Shown here piece by piece: positions 10,588 through 18,923 of a stretch of 50,494 nucleotides of DNA. A model generated the notes under the pieces. The model had not been told where the DNA came from. It saw nothing but the letters and a program-made list of their open reading frames with translations, and ran no database searches. This stretch comes from Streptomyces glaucescens (GTDB taxonomy: Bacteria > Actinomycetota > Actinomycetes > Streptomycetales > Streptomycetaceae), in contig NZ_MUND01000196.1 in the NCBI RefSeq assembly GCF_002154375.1, forward strand, positions 1 through 50,494, written 5' to 3'. Every line of letters starts with the position of its first letter. Position 1 is the stretch's first letter. Both the position numbers and the translations under genes were made by a program.

Positions 10588-10926
10588 ATGGGCTGGGTAA
10601 CCGACTGGAGTGCGCAGGCGGCCTGCCGCACTACCGATCCGGATGAACTGTTCGTTCAAGGAGCAGCGCAGAACAGGGCCAAGGCGGTGTGCACCGGATG
10701 TCCGGTGCGGACCGAGTGCCTGGCCGACGCGCTCGACAACCGCGTCGAGTTCGGCGTGTGGGGAGGTATGACGGAGCGGGAGCGCCGCGCGCTGCTGCGC
10801 CGGCGGCCCACCGTGACGTCCTGGCGCCGGCTGCTGGAGACGGCTCGTACGGAGTACGAGCGGGGCGCCGGACTGGTGCCCCTCGACGACGACCAGGTGT
10901 ACGAGAACTACGCGGCGGTCAGCTGA
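10588..10926 (+). CDS. wblA: WhiB-like iron-sulfur regulator WblA
   Basis: A 112-residue WhiB family protein, the length of S. coelicolor WblA and nearly identical to it as I remember the sequence. The four cluster-binding cysteines are in AACRTTDPDELF, AVCTGCPVRTECLADAL; then comes the family GVWGGMTERERR turn and a basic DNA-binding tail (LLRRRP). It binds a 4Fe-4S cluster and works as a pleiotropic regulator: wblA loss overproduces antibiotics and blocks normal aerial hyphae sporulation. ATG 10588 (MGWVTDW) is preceded by GGGAGAGGAC; an in-frame GTG/ATG extension from 10531 is less likely. Mycobacterial WhiB4 occupies the same neighbourhood. Confidence 0.96.
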   Translation: MGWVTDWSAQAACRTTDPDELFVQGAAQNRAKAVCTGCPVRTECLADALDNRVEFGVWGGMTERERRALLRRRPTVTSWRRLLETARTEYERGAGLVPLDDDQVYENYAAVS

Positions 10927-11122
10927 GCGGGGCCCTGCGGGGCCCGGACGGCGGAGCGTGCCGGGTGTCGTCGGCCGTCGCGGCCCGGGGGCAGGGCAGG
11001 AACCCGGCGGGCCGGCGGCTCGATGAGCCGGGTGGATGTCGCGGGGTGCCGCGCACGGGCAGGCGCGCACCACCGGCCGGAGCCACCCCACGAGCCACGC
11101 GCCGCCGCCACTCCCACCGGCC

Positions 11123-12526
11123 TCATTCGCCTTCCGTAGCGTCGCCTTCCGCGGCGTCGTCTCGTGGTGCGTCGCCTTCCGGTGCGTGGCCGTCCGGGCC
11201 GAAGCCTTCCGGCCCGCCGTCCTCCGGCGTGCCGCCCACCGGCCGCGGCCGGTACGTGGCCAGCCGGTTTCCGATGTCCCGCAGCCCCGCGAGGTCGTGC
11301 ACATCGCCGGGCAGCGCGGCCACTTCGGCCACCGCCACCTCGGGGTGGCGCGCGGTGAAGCGGTCACAGGTGCGCTGCTCACGGGCGATCAGATGCATGC
11401 GCTCGGCATGCAGCCTCAGCAGGTGTGCGGTGAGCTGATCGACGGTCCGCTCCCCGGCGGCGTGTTCCGGGTCGGCGGGGGAGCCGTCGTCGGGAGCCGA
11501 ACTGCCGTATGTGTCGGGAGAGTTACGAAGTCCAGCTTTCCCGCCCCCCTGATCCACAATGCGGGACTCCTCAAGATTTTCCGCGGCGGCGAGCGCCCGC
11601 TCGGCCGACAGCCGGTCGGCGCCGCTGCCGTGGACCCGGTTGAGCACCAGCCCGGCGAGCGGCATGTGCTCCGCGGCCAGCCGCTCCACGAAGTAGGCCG
11701 CCTCGCGCAGCGCGTCCCGCTCGGGTGCCGCGACCACCAGGAACGCCGTCCCGGGCGCCTGGAGCAGCTTGTAGGTGGCGTCCGCGCGGGTGCGGAAGCC
11801 GCCGAAGGTGGTGTCCATCGCGGCCACGAACGTCTGGACGTCCTTCAGCAGCTGGCCGCCGAGCAGCTTGCCGAGGGTGCCGGTCATCATCGACATCCCG
11901 ACGTTCAGGAACTTCATGCCGGCGCGCCCGCCCAGCTTGGCCGGCGCGGTCAGCAGCCGGATCAGCCGCCCGTCCAGGAAGGAGCCCAGCCGCTTCGGCG
12001 CGTCGAGGAAGTCGAGCGCGGAGCGGGAGGGCGGGGTGTCGACGACGATCAGGTCCCACTCGTCCTTCGCGCGGAGCTGCCCCAGCTTCTCCATCGCCAT
12101 GTACTCCTGCGTGCCCGCGAAGCCCGCCGAGAGCGACTGGTAGAAGGGGTTGCCCAGGATGGCGGCGGCCCGGTCGGGGTCCGCGTGCGCCTCGACGATC
12201 TCGTCGAAGGTGCGCTTCATGTCGAGCATCATCGCGTGCAGCTCGCCGTCGCCCTCGACGCCCTTCACCCGGCGCGGGGTGTTGTCCAGGGAGTCGATGC
12301 CCATGGACTGGGCGAGCCGGCGGGCCGGGTCGATGGTGAGCACGACGACCTTCCGGCCCCGCTCCGCCGCGCGCAGGCCCAGCGCCGCCGCCGTGGTCGT
12401 CTTGCCGACACCGCCGGAGCCGCAGCACACCACGATCCGGGTCGTCGGGTCGTCCAGCAGCGGGTCCACGTCGAGCACCCGCTCGGGAGCCAGGCGATAG
12501 TGGGTCGGGGTGGGCTCCGGACTCAT
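11123..12526 (-). CDS. ArsA/Get3-like ATPase, first paralogue (signature Lys replaced)
   Basis: A 467-residue SIMIBI-class P-loop ATPase. The P-loop reads CGSGGVGKTTTAAALGL: the intradimer signature Lys of the deviant Walker A (KGGxGKT) is Ser here. Switch motifs LTIDPARRLAQSMG and VVDTPPSRSALDFLDAP follow. The last ~50 residues are a charged, Glu/Asp/Ala-rich repetitive tail. It overlaps the 3' end of the second ArsA-like gene by 4 nt, so the pair is translated together and may form a heterodimer. The order, pair next to wblA, matches mycobacterial Rv3679-Rv3680-whiB4. Arsenite transport is unlikely; no arsB or arsC is nearby. Confidence 0.9.
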   Translation of the reverse strand: MSPEPTPTHYRLAPERVLDVDPLLDDPTTRIVVCCGSGGVGKTTTAAALGLRAAERGRKVVVLTIDPARRLAQSMGIDSLDNTPRRVKGVEGDGELHAMMLDMKRTFDEIVEAHADPDRAAAILGNPFYQSLSAGFAGTQEYMAMEKLGQLRAKDEWDLIVVDTPPSRSALDFLDAPKRLGSFLDGRLIRLLTAPAKLGGRAGMKFLNVGMSMMTGTLGKLLGGQLLKDVQTFVAAMDTTFGGFRTRADATYKLLQAPGTAFLVVAAPERDALREAAYFVERLAAEHMPLAGLVLNRVHGSGADRLSAERALAAAENLEESRIVDQGGGKAGLRNSPDTYGSSAPDDGSPADPEHAAGERTVDQLTAHLLRLHAERMHLIAREQRTCDRFTARHPEVAVAEVAALPGDVHDLAGLRDIGNRLATYRPRPVGGTPEDGGPEGFGPDGHAPEGDAPRDDAAEGDATEGE

Positions 12527-13500
12527 GTCATCCCCTGCTTCCGCAGCTCGGTGGCGAGTTCGTACAGGCCCGCCAGGTCCATGCCCTCGGCGAGCAGCGG
12601 CAACTCGTGCAGCGGCAGGCCCAGCTCGCCGAGGACGGCGCGCTGCTCGTGCTCCAGCGTGTACCGCTCGGCGTACTCGTCGGCCTGCGCGAGCAGCGGG
12701 TCCACCAGCCGCTCGGCGTGCTGGCCGCCGCCGGGGCCGCCGAGCCCGGCGGCCGACAGGGACCGGGCGAGTTCGGGGTGCGGCACGGTGCGTACGAGGT
12801 CGAGGTCGGCCGCGTCGAGCAGCCGGGGCCGCACCATGTTGACGATGACCCGGCCCACCGGGAGCCGGGCGGCGCGCAGTTCGGCGATGCCGTCGGCGGT
12901 CTCCTGGACCGGCATCTCCTCCAGCAGCGTCACCAGGTGCACCGCCGTCTCGGCGGACTTCAGCACCCGCATCACGGCCTGCGCCTGATTGTGCACCGGG
13001 CCGATCCTGGCGAGCCCGGCGACCTCGTCGTTGACGTTGAGGAAGCGGGTGATGCGGCCGGTGGGGGGTGCGTCCATGACGACGTAGTCGTAGACGAACC
13101 GGCCCGTCTTGTCCTTGCGCCGGACCGCCTCACAGGCCTTGCCGGTGAGGAGGACGTCCCGCAGGCCGGGCGCGATGGTGGTGGCGAAGTCTATGGCGCC
13201 GAGTTTCTTCAGGGCCCGTCCGGCGCTCCCCAGTTTGTAGAACATCTGGAGGTAGTCCAGAAGGGCCAGTTCGGGATCGATGGCGAGGGCGAACACCTCC
13301 CCGCCCCCGGGAGCGACGGCGATCTTCCGCTCCTCGTAGGGCAGCGCCTCCGTCTCGAATAGCTGTGCGATGCCCTGCCGACCCTCGACCTCGACGAGGA
13401 GCGTGCGCTTCCCCTCCGTGGCCAGGGCCAGCGCGAGGGCGGCGGCGACCGTCGTCTTTCCGGTCCCGCCCTTGCCGCTGACGACCTGGAGCCTGCTCAC
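12523..13500 (-). CDS. ArsA/Get3-like ATPase, second paralogue
   Basis: A 325-residue SIMIBI ATPase beginning VSRLQVVSGKGGTGKTTVAAALALALA; the deviant Walker A with signature Lys (GKGGTGKT) is intact. Later motifs are LLVEVEGRQG, YDYVVMDAPPTGRITRFLNV and a C-terminal helical part. It is the promoter-proximal gene of the pair. Start GTG 13500 lies 7 nt after a TACGCT -10 box, so the operon is predicted leaderless. Members of this class couple ATP-driven dimer changes to delivery of a client or anion. Which client is unknown. It is divergent from the DUF4177-RidA operon. Confidence 0.92.
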   Translation of the reverse strand: MSRLQVVSGKGGTGKTTVAAALALALATEGKRTLLVEVEGRQGIAQLFETEALPYEERKIAVAPGGGEVFALAIDPELALLDYLQMFYKLGSAGRALKKLGAIDFATTIAPGLRDVLLTGKACEAVRRKDKTGRFVYDYVVMDAPPTGRITRFLNVNDEVAGLARIGPVHNQAQAVMRVLKSAETAVHLVTLLEEMPVQETADGIAELRAARLPVGRVIVNMVRPRLLDAADLDLVRTVPHPELARSLSAAGLGGPGGGQHAERLVDPLLAQADEYAERYTLEHEQRAVLGELGLPLHELPLLAEGMDLAGLYELATELRKQGMT

Positions 13501-13507
13501 GCCATCG

Positions 13508-13513
13508 AGCGTA
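13508..13513 (-). promoter_or_regulatory. -10 box of the ArsA-like operon
   Basis: Minus-strand TACGCT, with 7 nt between it and GTG 13500, matches TANNNT with leaderless spacing. Confidence 0.5.
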
Positions 13514-13543
13514 ACCAGTCCGCGCCCGGCCCAGGCGGGAGGC

Positions 13544-13552
13544 TGTGGATAA
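13544..13552 (-). promoter_or_regulatory. Single perfect DnaA box
   Basis: TGTGGATAA on the plus strand is TTATCCACA on the minus strand, the canonical DnaA 9-mer. It sits between the divergent ArsA-like and DUF4177 promoters. One copy may be chance; occupancy is untested. Confidence 0.4.
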
Positions 13553-13594
13553 CGTCCCCCGTGGCCGCCCGCGGGCCCCTCCCGCCACAGCCGC

Positions 13595-13600
13595 TACAGT
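13595..13600 (+). promoter_or_regulatory. -10 box of the DUF4177-RidA operon
   Basis: TACAGT ends 6 nt before ATG 13607, again leaderless spacing. No Shine-Dalgarno sequence is present. Confidence 0.55.
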
Positions 13601-13606
13601 CGCCCC

Positions 13607-13768
13607 ATGACCAAGTGGGAATACGCAACCGTGCCGCTGCTCGTCCACGCCACGAAGCAGATCCTGGACACCTGGGGCGAGGACGGCTGGGAGCTCGTCC
13701 AGGTCGTGCCCGGCCCGAACAACCCCGAGCAGCTGGTGGCCTACCTGAAGCGGGAGAAGCAGGCGTGA
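13607..13768 (+). CDS. DUF4177 small protein (53 residues)
   Basis: A 53-residue protein, MTKWEYATVPLLVHATKQIL..., with the DUF4177 signature WEY...L and the central GEDGWELVQVV. These tiny beta-alpha proteins have unknown function but sit next to ridA in many actinobacteria, including mycobacteria as I recall. Its TGA stop overlaps the GTG start of the RidA gene (GTGA), so translation is coupled. Transcription probably starts at its own ATG. Confidence 0.9.
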   Translation: MTKWEYATVPLLVHATKQILDTWGEDGWELVQVVPGPNNPEQLVAYLKREKQA

Positions 13769-14232
13769 GCGCGGTCGAGGCGAAGCTCGCCGAGCTGGGC
13801 CTGACCCTCCCGGACGTCGTGCCGCCGCTGGCCGCCTACCAGCCGGCCGTGCAGTCCGGCCCGTACGTCTTCACCGCCGGCCAGCTGCCCATGGTGGACG
13901 GCAAGCTGCCGGTCACCGGCAAGGTCGGCGCGGAGGTCACGCCCGAGGAGGCCAAGGACCTGGCCCGGATCTGCGCGCTCAACGCGCTGGCCGCCGTCAA
14001 GTCCGTCGCGGGCGACCTGGACCGCGTCGCGCGGGTCGTGAAGGTCGTGGGCTTCGTGGCCTCGGCCGCGGACTTCACCGGCCAGCCGGGCGTCCTCAAC
14101 GGCGCCAGCGAGCTGCTCGGCGAGGTCCTGGGCGAGAAGGGCGTCCACGCGCGGAGCGCGGTCGGCGTGGCGGTGCTGCCGCTGGACGCGCCGGTGGAGG
14201 TCGAGATCCAGGTGGAGCTGACCCAGCCGTAG
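13765..14232 (+). CDS. RidA/YjgF-family protein
   Basis: A 155-residue protein with the RidA fold. Conserved segments are VQSGPYVFTAGQLPMVDGKL, the middle ICALNALAAVKSVAGDLDRVARVVKVVGFV, then HARSAVGVAVLPLDAPVEVEIQV (Arg in the ARSAVG turn binds substrate carboxylate). Classical RidA hydrolyses reactive 2-aminoacrylate-type imines; this is a longer actinobacterial subgroup, so the exact substrate is open. It starts with GTG 13765 inside the DUF4177 stop. It is followed 66 nt later by a separate Nudix gene with its own -10. Confidence 0.92.
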   Translation: MSAVEAKLAELGLTLPDVVPPLAAYQPAVQSGPYVFTAGQLPMVDGKLPVTGKVGAEVTPEEAKDLARICALNALAAVKSVAGDLDRVARVVKVVGFVASAADFTGQPGVLNGASELLGEVLGEKGVHARSAVGVAVLPLDAPVEVEIQVELTQP

Positions 14233-14286
14233 GACCTCCCGCAGGCAGGTGATCATCCGCCTCTCGAACATGCACGCGTTCCGGGA

Positions 14287-14292
14287 TAGCCT
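14287..14292 (+). promoter_or_regulatory. -10 box of the Nudix-MBL operon
   Basis: TAGCCT, with 6 nt to ATG 14299, fits TANNNT and leaderless translation. Confidence 0.5.
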
Positions 14293-14298
14293 CCGGCC

Positions 14299-15174
14299 AT
14301 GGCGAACGGTCAGTGGTACCCCCCTGAGTGGCCGGAGCTGATCCGCGCGCTGGCGGACGGCACCCTCACCCCGGTGCGCCCGAGGCGCGCGGCCACGGTG
14401 ATGCTCCTGAAGGACACCGGCGGCGGCCCCGCCGTGCACATGCTGCGCAGACGCGCCTCCATGGCCTTCGCCGGAGGCGCGTACGCGTATCCGGGCGGCG
14501 GTGTCGACCCGCGGGACGACGAGCGCCACGTCCGCTGGGCGGGCCCCACGCGCGCGTGGTGGGCCGGCCGGCTCGGAGTCGACGAGACGGCCGCCCAGGC
14601 GATCGTCTGCGCCGCCGTCCGGGAGACCTACGAGGAGGCGGGCGTCCTCCTGGCCGGGCCCACCCCCGGCACCGTCGTCGGTGACACCACCGGTGACGAC
14701 TGGGAGGCGGACCGCGCCGCGCTCATCGCCCGCGACCTGTCGTTCGCCGAGTTCCTCGACCGCCGCGGCCTGGTGCTGCGCTCGGATCTGCTGGGTGCCT
14801 GGACCCGCTGGATCACGCCCGAGTTCGAGCCCCGCCGCTACGACACGTGGTTCTTCGTCGCCGCCCTCCCCGAGGGCCAGCGCACCCGCGACGTCTCCTC
14901 GGAGGCCGACCGCACGGTGTGGATCCGGCCCGCGGACGCGGCGGCGGCCTACGACAAGGGCGAGCTGCTGATGATGCCGCCCACCATCGCCACCCTGCGC
15001 CAGCTGACGCCCTACGAGACGGCCGCGCAGGCACTGGCCGCCGCCCCGGACCGGGACCTGGCTCCCGTCCTCGCACAGGCCCGTCTGGAGGGCGGGGAGA
15101 TCGTGCTCTCCTGGCCCGGCCACGACGAGTTCACCAAGCACATCCCGACCGCGACCGGGGGAGGCCCGGCATGA
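14299..15174 (+). CDS. Nudix hydrolase (NUDT19-like, long loop)
   Basis: A 291-residue Nudix protein. It has AATVMLLKDTGGGPAVHMLRR, then GGAYAYPGGGVDPRDD as the first half of the Nudix box, a ~35-residue insertion, and the catalytic helix AAVRETYEEAGVLL (REx2EExG). This split box is typical of the NUDT19/RP2 group that cleaves CoA esters or related diphosphates. The C-terminal half includes WITPEFEPRRYDTWFFVA. The stop overlaps the MBL-fold start by 4 nt (ATGA), indicating coupled translation. Confidence 0.9.
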   Translation: MANGQWYPPEWPELIRALADGTLTPVRPRRAATVMLLKDTGGGPAVHMLRRRASMAFAGGAYAYPGGGVDPRDDERHVRWAGPTRAWWAGRLGVDETAAQAIVCAAVRETYEEAGVLLAGPTPGTVVGDTTGDDWEADRAALIARDLSFAEFLDRRGLVLRSDLLGAWTRWITPEFEPRRYDTWFFVAALPEGQRTRDVSSEADRTVWIRPADAAAAYDKGELLMMPPTIATLRQLTPYETAAQALAAAPDRDLAPVLAQARLEGGEIVLSWPGHDEFTKHIPTATGGGPA

Positions 15175-16001
15175 CCGACGCAAGCGCCCTGCCCGGCCAG
15201 CCGCGCGGCGGGGTCCTCTCCGGACCGGCCACCGCGCGGGCGGTCAACGTCCTCGCGCCCAACCCCTCCGCGATGACGCTGGACGGCACCAACACGTGGA
15301 TCCTGTCCGAGCCCGACTCCGACCTCGCCGTCGTGGTGGACCCGGGCCCGCTGGACGAGGGGCACCTGCGGCACGTCGTCGACACGGCCGAGCGGGCCGG
15401 CAAGCGCGTCGCCCTGACCCTGCTGACGCACGGCCACCCCGACCACGCCGAGGGCGCCGCCCGCTTCGCCGAGCTGACCGGCACGCGCGTGCGTGCCCTC
15501 GACCCGGCGCTGCGGCTCGGCGACGAGGGACTGGCCGCCGGGAACGTGGTCCGGGTGGGCGGCCTGGAACTGCGGGTCGTCCCGACGCCCGGCCACACCG
15601 CGGACTCGCTCTGCTTCCACCTCCCGGCCGACCGGGCGGTTCTGACCGGCGACACGGTCCTCGGACGCGGTACGACGGTCGTGGCGCACCCGGACGGCCG
15701 TCTCGGCGACTATCTGGACTCCCTGCGCCGGCTGCGGTCGCTCACGGTCGACGACGGCGTCCACACCGTCCTCCCGGGCCACGGCCCGGTCCTGGACGAC
15801 GCCCAGGGCGCCGTGGAGTTCTACCTCGCCCACCGCGCCCACCGCCTCGCCCAGGTCGAGACGGCCGTCGAGGACGGCTACCGCACGCCCGCGCAGGTGG
15901 TGGCGCACGTCTACGCCGACGTGGACCGCTCCCTGTGGCCGGCCGCGGAGCTGTCGGTGCGGGCGCAGATGGAGTACCTGGAGGAGCACGGCCTCATCTG
16001 A
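15171..16001 (+). CDS. MBL-fold metallohydrolase (LACTB2-like)
   Basis: A 276-residue metallo-beta-lactamase-fold protein. Zinc motifs are THGHPDHAEG (HxHxDH), the His in PTPGHTADSL, Asp in LTGDTVLGRG, and GHGP near residue 205. The C-terminal helical domain (ALVYADVDRSLWPAA-like, ending YLEEHGLI) is as in LACTB2 and glyoxalase II relatives. Reported activities of relatives include RNA or thioester cleavage; the substrate here is not known. ATG 15171 overlaps the Nudix stop. A 19-bp hairpin follows. Confidence 0.92.
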   Translation: MTDASALPGQPRGGVLSGPATARAVNVLAPNPSAMTLDGTNTWILSEPDSDLAVVVDPGPLDEGHLRHVVDTAERAGKRVALTLLTHGHPDHAEGAARFAELTGTRVRALDPALRLGDEGLAAGNVVRVGGLELRVVPTPGHTADSLCFHLPADRAVLTGDTVLGRGTTVVAHPDGRLGDYLDSLRRLRSLTVDDGVHTVLPGHGPVLDDAQGAVEFYLAHRAHRLAQVETAVEDGYRTPAQVVAHVYADVDRSLWPAAELSVRAQMEYLEEHGLI

Positions 16002-16021
16002 GACGGCGCCGCACGCGCGCG

Positions 16022-16069
16022 TACGGCGACGGGGTCCCGCTTCGTGAGAGGCGGGACCCCGTCGCCGTA
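16022..16069. terminator. Bidirectional terminator, 19-bp perfect hairpin
   Basis: Arms TACGGCGACGGGGTCCCGC (16022-16040) and its exact complement (16051-16069) flank a 10-nt loop. It lies between the convergent MBL-fold and crp genes. Confidence 0.85.
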
Positions 16070-16100
16070 ACGGCTGCCGCGAGGCCTCGGGAGGCCGGTG

Positions 16101-16775
16101 TCAGCGCGAGCGCTTCGCCAGGCGCTCGACGTCCAGCAGGATCACCGCGCGGGCCTCCAGGCGGAGCCAGCCGCGCTGGGCGAAGTCGGCGAGCGCCTTG
16201 TTGACCGTCTCGCGGGAGGCGCCGACGAGCTGCGCCAGCTCCTCCTGGGTGAGGTCGTGGACGACGTGGATGCCCTCCTCGGACTGCACGCCGAAGCGGC
16301 GGGACAGGTCCAGCAGGGCGCGTGCGACACGGCCCGGGACGTCCGAGAAGACCAGGTCGGACATGGCGTCGTTGGTCTTGCGCAGCCGCCGGGCGACGGC
16401 GCGCAGCAGCGCGGCGGCCACCTCGGGGCGCGCGTTCAGCCAGGGCTGGAGGTCGCCGTGGCCGAGGCCGAGCAGCTTCACCTCGGTGAGCGCGGTGGCG
16501 GTCGCCGTGCGCGGGCCCGGGTCGAAGAGCGACAGCTCGCCGATCAGCTCGCCGGGGCCGACCACCGCGAGCATGTTCTCGCGGCCGTCGGGCGAGGTGC
16601 GGTGCAGCTTGACCTTGCCCTCGGTGACCACGTAGAGCCGGTCGCCCGGGTCGCCCTCGTGGAACAGGGAGTCACCCCGCGCGAGGGTCACCTCACTCAT
16701 GGAGGCACGCAGCTCCGCGGCCTGCTCGTCGTCGAGCGCCGCGAAGAGCGGATTTCGCCGCAGAACGTCGTCCAC
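16101..16775 (-). CDS. crp: Cyclic-nucleotide-responsive regulator Crp
   Basis: A 224-residue CRP/FNR protein. The N-terminal cyclic-nucleotide beta-roll spans ~10-120, with GDRLYVVTEGKVKL and the phosphate-binding cassette GELIGELSLFDPGPRTATATA. The dimer helix and C-terminal winged helix follow, with recognition helix LAQLVGASRETVNKALADF. In S. coelicolor Crp governs germination, development and antibiotic output. GTG 16775 has AAGGAG 8 nt upstream. A Crp-type site lies 88 nt upstream of the start, suggesting autoregulation. It is divergent from nth, as in mycobacteria. Confidence 0.96.
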   Translation of the reverse strand: MDDVLRRNPLFAALDDEQAAELRASMSEVTLARGDSLFHEGDPGDRLYVVTEGKVKLHRTSPDGRENMLAVVGPGELIGELSLFDPGPRTATATALTEVKLLGLGHGDLQPWLNARPEVAAALLRAVARRLRKTNDAMSDLVFSDVPGRVARALLDLSRRFGVQSEEGIHVVHDLTQEELAQLVGASRETVNKALADFAQRGWLRLEARAVILLDVERLAKRSR

Positions 16776-16863
16776 GAGTTCTCTCCTTGTCGACCTGCTC
16801 AGGGGATCTTGTTCCCCCTTGTATCAGGGGACCGTGGTGCCCATTTTGCCGGACGGTCCGAAC

Positions 16864-16879
16864 AGTGTGATCTGTCACA
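16864..16879. promoter_or_regulatory. Crp-type operator between crp and nth
   Basis: AGTGTGATCTGTCACA matches the Streptomyces Crp motif GTG(N)6GNCAC exactly and TGTGA-N6-TCACA at 8 of 10 positions. It lies ~90 nt from crp and ~100 nt from nth in their shared 206-nt promoter region. Confidence 0.6.
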
Positions 16880-16981
16880 AGGATGCCGCACTGGTGTCCC
16901 GGGGTACGCGTCAGGGGTCCAATTGGGCTCCGATCCTCCAGGTCCCGGGCAGATGTCAGTGCCGGGCCGTAGGCTGGCCGG

Positions 16982-18172
16982 GTGTCCAAAAAGCCGGTGA
17001 GAGCACAGGCCGAGGGGGCTGCGCGGGTGGGTGTACGTCGTGATTCCGCTGTGGGCGAACAGGCCTCCGGTGGCGGACGAAAGACGGCAGAAGCGGCAAG
17101 TGCGACACGGAAGGCTGCCGTGAAGAAGCCGGCACCGGCGAAGGAGGCCGCGCCCGCGAAGAAGGCAGCCTCCGCCAGGAAGGCGAGCCCCGCGAAGAAG
17201 GCGTCTCCCGCGAAGAAGACCGCCGCCGAGAAGGCCTCCGCCGCCGACAAGGCACCCGCGGCGAAGAAGGCCACCGCCACCAAGGCCCCCGTCCGCAAGG
17301 CCACGCTCAAGAAGGCCGAGATCGCCCCCAAGAAGGCCTCCGCCGCCGTGAAGAAGGCCTCGCCCGCGAAGACGATCGCCCCGAAGCCGCCGCGTGAGGA
17401 GTCCCGTACGGCCCTCGTCCGCCGCGCCCGCCGGATCAACCGGGAACTCGCCGAGGTCTATCCGTACGCCCACCCGGAGCTGGACTTCGACAGCCCCTTC
17501 CAGCTCCTCGTCGCCACGGTGCTCTCCGCCCAGACCACCGACCTGCGCGTCAACCAGACCACCCCCGCGCTCTTCGCGAAGTACCCCACCCCCGAGGATC
17601 TGGCAGCCGCCAACCCCGAGGAGGTCGAGGAGATCCTGCGGCCCTGCGGGTTCTTCCGGGCCAAGACCAGGTCGGTGACAGGACTCTCGAAGGCACTGAC
17701 GGAGGAGTTCGGCGGCGAGGTGCCGGGGCGTCTGGAGGACCTCGTCAAGCTGCCCGGCGTCGGCCGCAAGACCGCCTTCGTCGTCCTCGGCAACGCCTTC
17801 GGCCACCCCGGCATCACCGTGGACACGCACTTCCAGCGGCTCGTCCGGCGCTGGCAGTGGACCGACGAGACCGACCCCGACAAGATCGAGGCCGCCGTCG
17901 GCGCGCTCTTCCCGAAGAGCGACTGGACGGACCTCTCGCACCACGTCATCTGGCACGGCCGCCGCATCTGCCACGCCCGCAGGCCCGCCTGCGGCGCCTG
18001 CCCCATCGCCCCCCTCTGCCCGGCGTACGGCGAGGGCGAGACCGACCCGGAGAAGGCGCGGAAACTGCTCAAGTACGAGAAGGGCGGCTTCCCCGGGCAG
18101 CGCCTCAACCCGCCGCAGGCCTATCTGGACGCGGGCGGGAAGCCGGCCCCGCCGCTGGGCGCGGCCGGGTGA
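16982..18172 (+). CDS. nth: Endonuclease III with a Lys/Ala-rich N-terminal tail
   Basis: A 396-residue protein. Residues ~1-140 are a histone-H1-like tail with repeated [14 protein letters not shown] units. From ~141 it is a normal endonuclease [18 protein letters not shown], helix-hairpin-helix LPGVGRKTA with the catalytic Lys, catalytic Asp in [11 protein letters not shown], and the 4Fe-4S loop C-x6-C-x2-C-x5-C ([17 protein letters not shown]). It is a DNA glycosylase/AP lyase for oxidised pyrimidines. The tail probably binds DNA nonspecifically, like those of HupS-type proteins. GTG 16982 is used; an internal start near the core cannot be excluded, but codon bias is good throughout. Confidence 0.92.
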   Translation: MSKKPVRAQAEGAARVGVRRDSAVGEQASGGGRKTAEAASATRKAAVKKPAPAKEAAPAKKAASARKASPAKKASPAKKTAAEKASAADKAPAAKKATATKAPVRKATLKKAEIAPKKASAAVKKASPAKTIAPKPPREESRTALVRRARRINRELAEVYPYAHPELDFDSPFQLLVATVLSAQTTDLRVNQTTPALFAKYPTPEDLAAANPEEVEEILRPCGFFRAKTRSVTGLSKALTEEFGGEVPGRLEDLVKLPGVGRKTAFVVLGNAFGHPGITVDTHFQRLVRRWQWTDETDPDKIEAAVGALFPKSDWTDLSHHVIWHGRRICHARRPACGACPIAPLCPAYGEGETDPEKARKLLKYEKGGFPGQRLNPPQAYLDAGGKPAPPLGAAG

Positions 18173-18221
18173 CGGAACGATCCCCGGGGCGCCGGGCGTT
18201 GGAAGCAGGAGGACGACGGGG

Positions 18222-18923
18222 GTGGCGATGAGCCGGGCGAGTGAGACGCGGGGCGAAGCCGTGGTGGTCAGCAAGGAGGGGCTGCCGGGCTGGCTGGACC
18301 CGGTGGTGCGCGCGATGGAGACCGTGCGGCCGCGCCAGCTGAGCCGCTTCCTGCCGCCCGAGGACGGGGCGGGCCGCCAGTCCGCGGTCCTGGTGCTGTT
18401 CGGCGAGGGCGAGCGCGGCCCCGAGCTGCTGCTGATGGAACGCGCCGGCAACCTGCGGTCGCACGCCGGGCAGCCGTCCTTCCCGGGCGGCGCCCTGGAC
18501 CCCGAGGACGGCGACCCGCAGGGGGACGGGCCGCTGCGGGCGGCGCTGCGCGAGGCCGAGGAGGAGACCGGCCTGGACCCGGCCGGCGTGCAGATCTTCG
18601 GCGTGCTGCCCAAGCTGTACATCCCGGTCAGCGGCTTCGTCGTGACCCCCGTGCTGGGCTGGTGGCGCGAGCCCAGCCCGGTCGGCGTCGTGGACCCCAA
18701 CGAGACCGCGAGGGTGTTCACGGTCCCCGTGGCGGATCTCACGGATCCCGCCAACCGCGCCACCGCCGTCCACCCCCGCGGCCACCGCGGCCCGGCATTT
18801 CTGGTCGAATCGGCCCTGGTCTGGGGCTTCACGGCGGGAATCATCGACCGGCTGCTGCACTACGCAGGCTGGGAGCGCCCCTGGGACCGCGACAAGCTGG
18901 TCCCGCTCGACTGGCGCGCATGA
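18222..18923 (+). CDS. Nudix hydrolase, CoA pyrophosphatase-like
   Basis: A 233-residue Nudix protein. The CoA-specific signature LRSHAGQPSFPGG leads directly into the Nudix box GGALDPEDG...RAALREAEEETGL (REAEEETG). This arrangement defines the NudL/CoA diphosphatase group, which cleaves CoA to 4'-phosphopantetheine and 3',5'-ADP. GTG 18222 is favoured because AGGAGGA ends 8 nt upstream; ATG 18228 is the alternative. Between nth and the marP-like gene, as in mycobacteria. Confidence 0.9.
   Translation: MAMSRASETRGEAVVVSKEGLPGWLDPVVRAMETVRPRQLSRFLPPEDGAGRQSAVLVLFGEGERGPELLLMERAGNLRSHAGQPSFPGGALDPEDGDPQGDGPLRAALREAEEETGLDPAGVQIFGVLPKLYIPVSGFVVTPVLGWWREPSPVGVVDPNETARVFTVPVADLTDPANRATAVHPRGHRGPAFLVESALVWGFTAGIIDRLLHYAGWERPWDRDKLVPLDWRA

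Noticed and set aside
11123..13500. Arsenic resistance operon
   Set aside because: No arsB, arsC or arsR; context is that of the housekeeping ArsA-like pair near WhiB-like genes.
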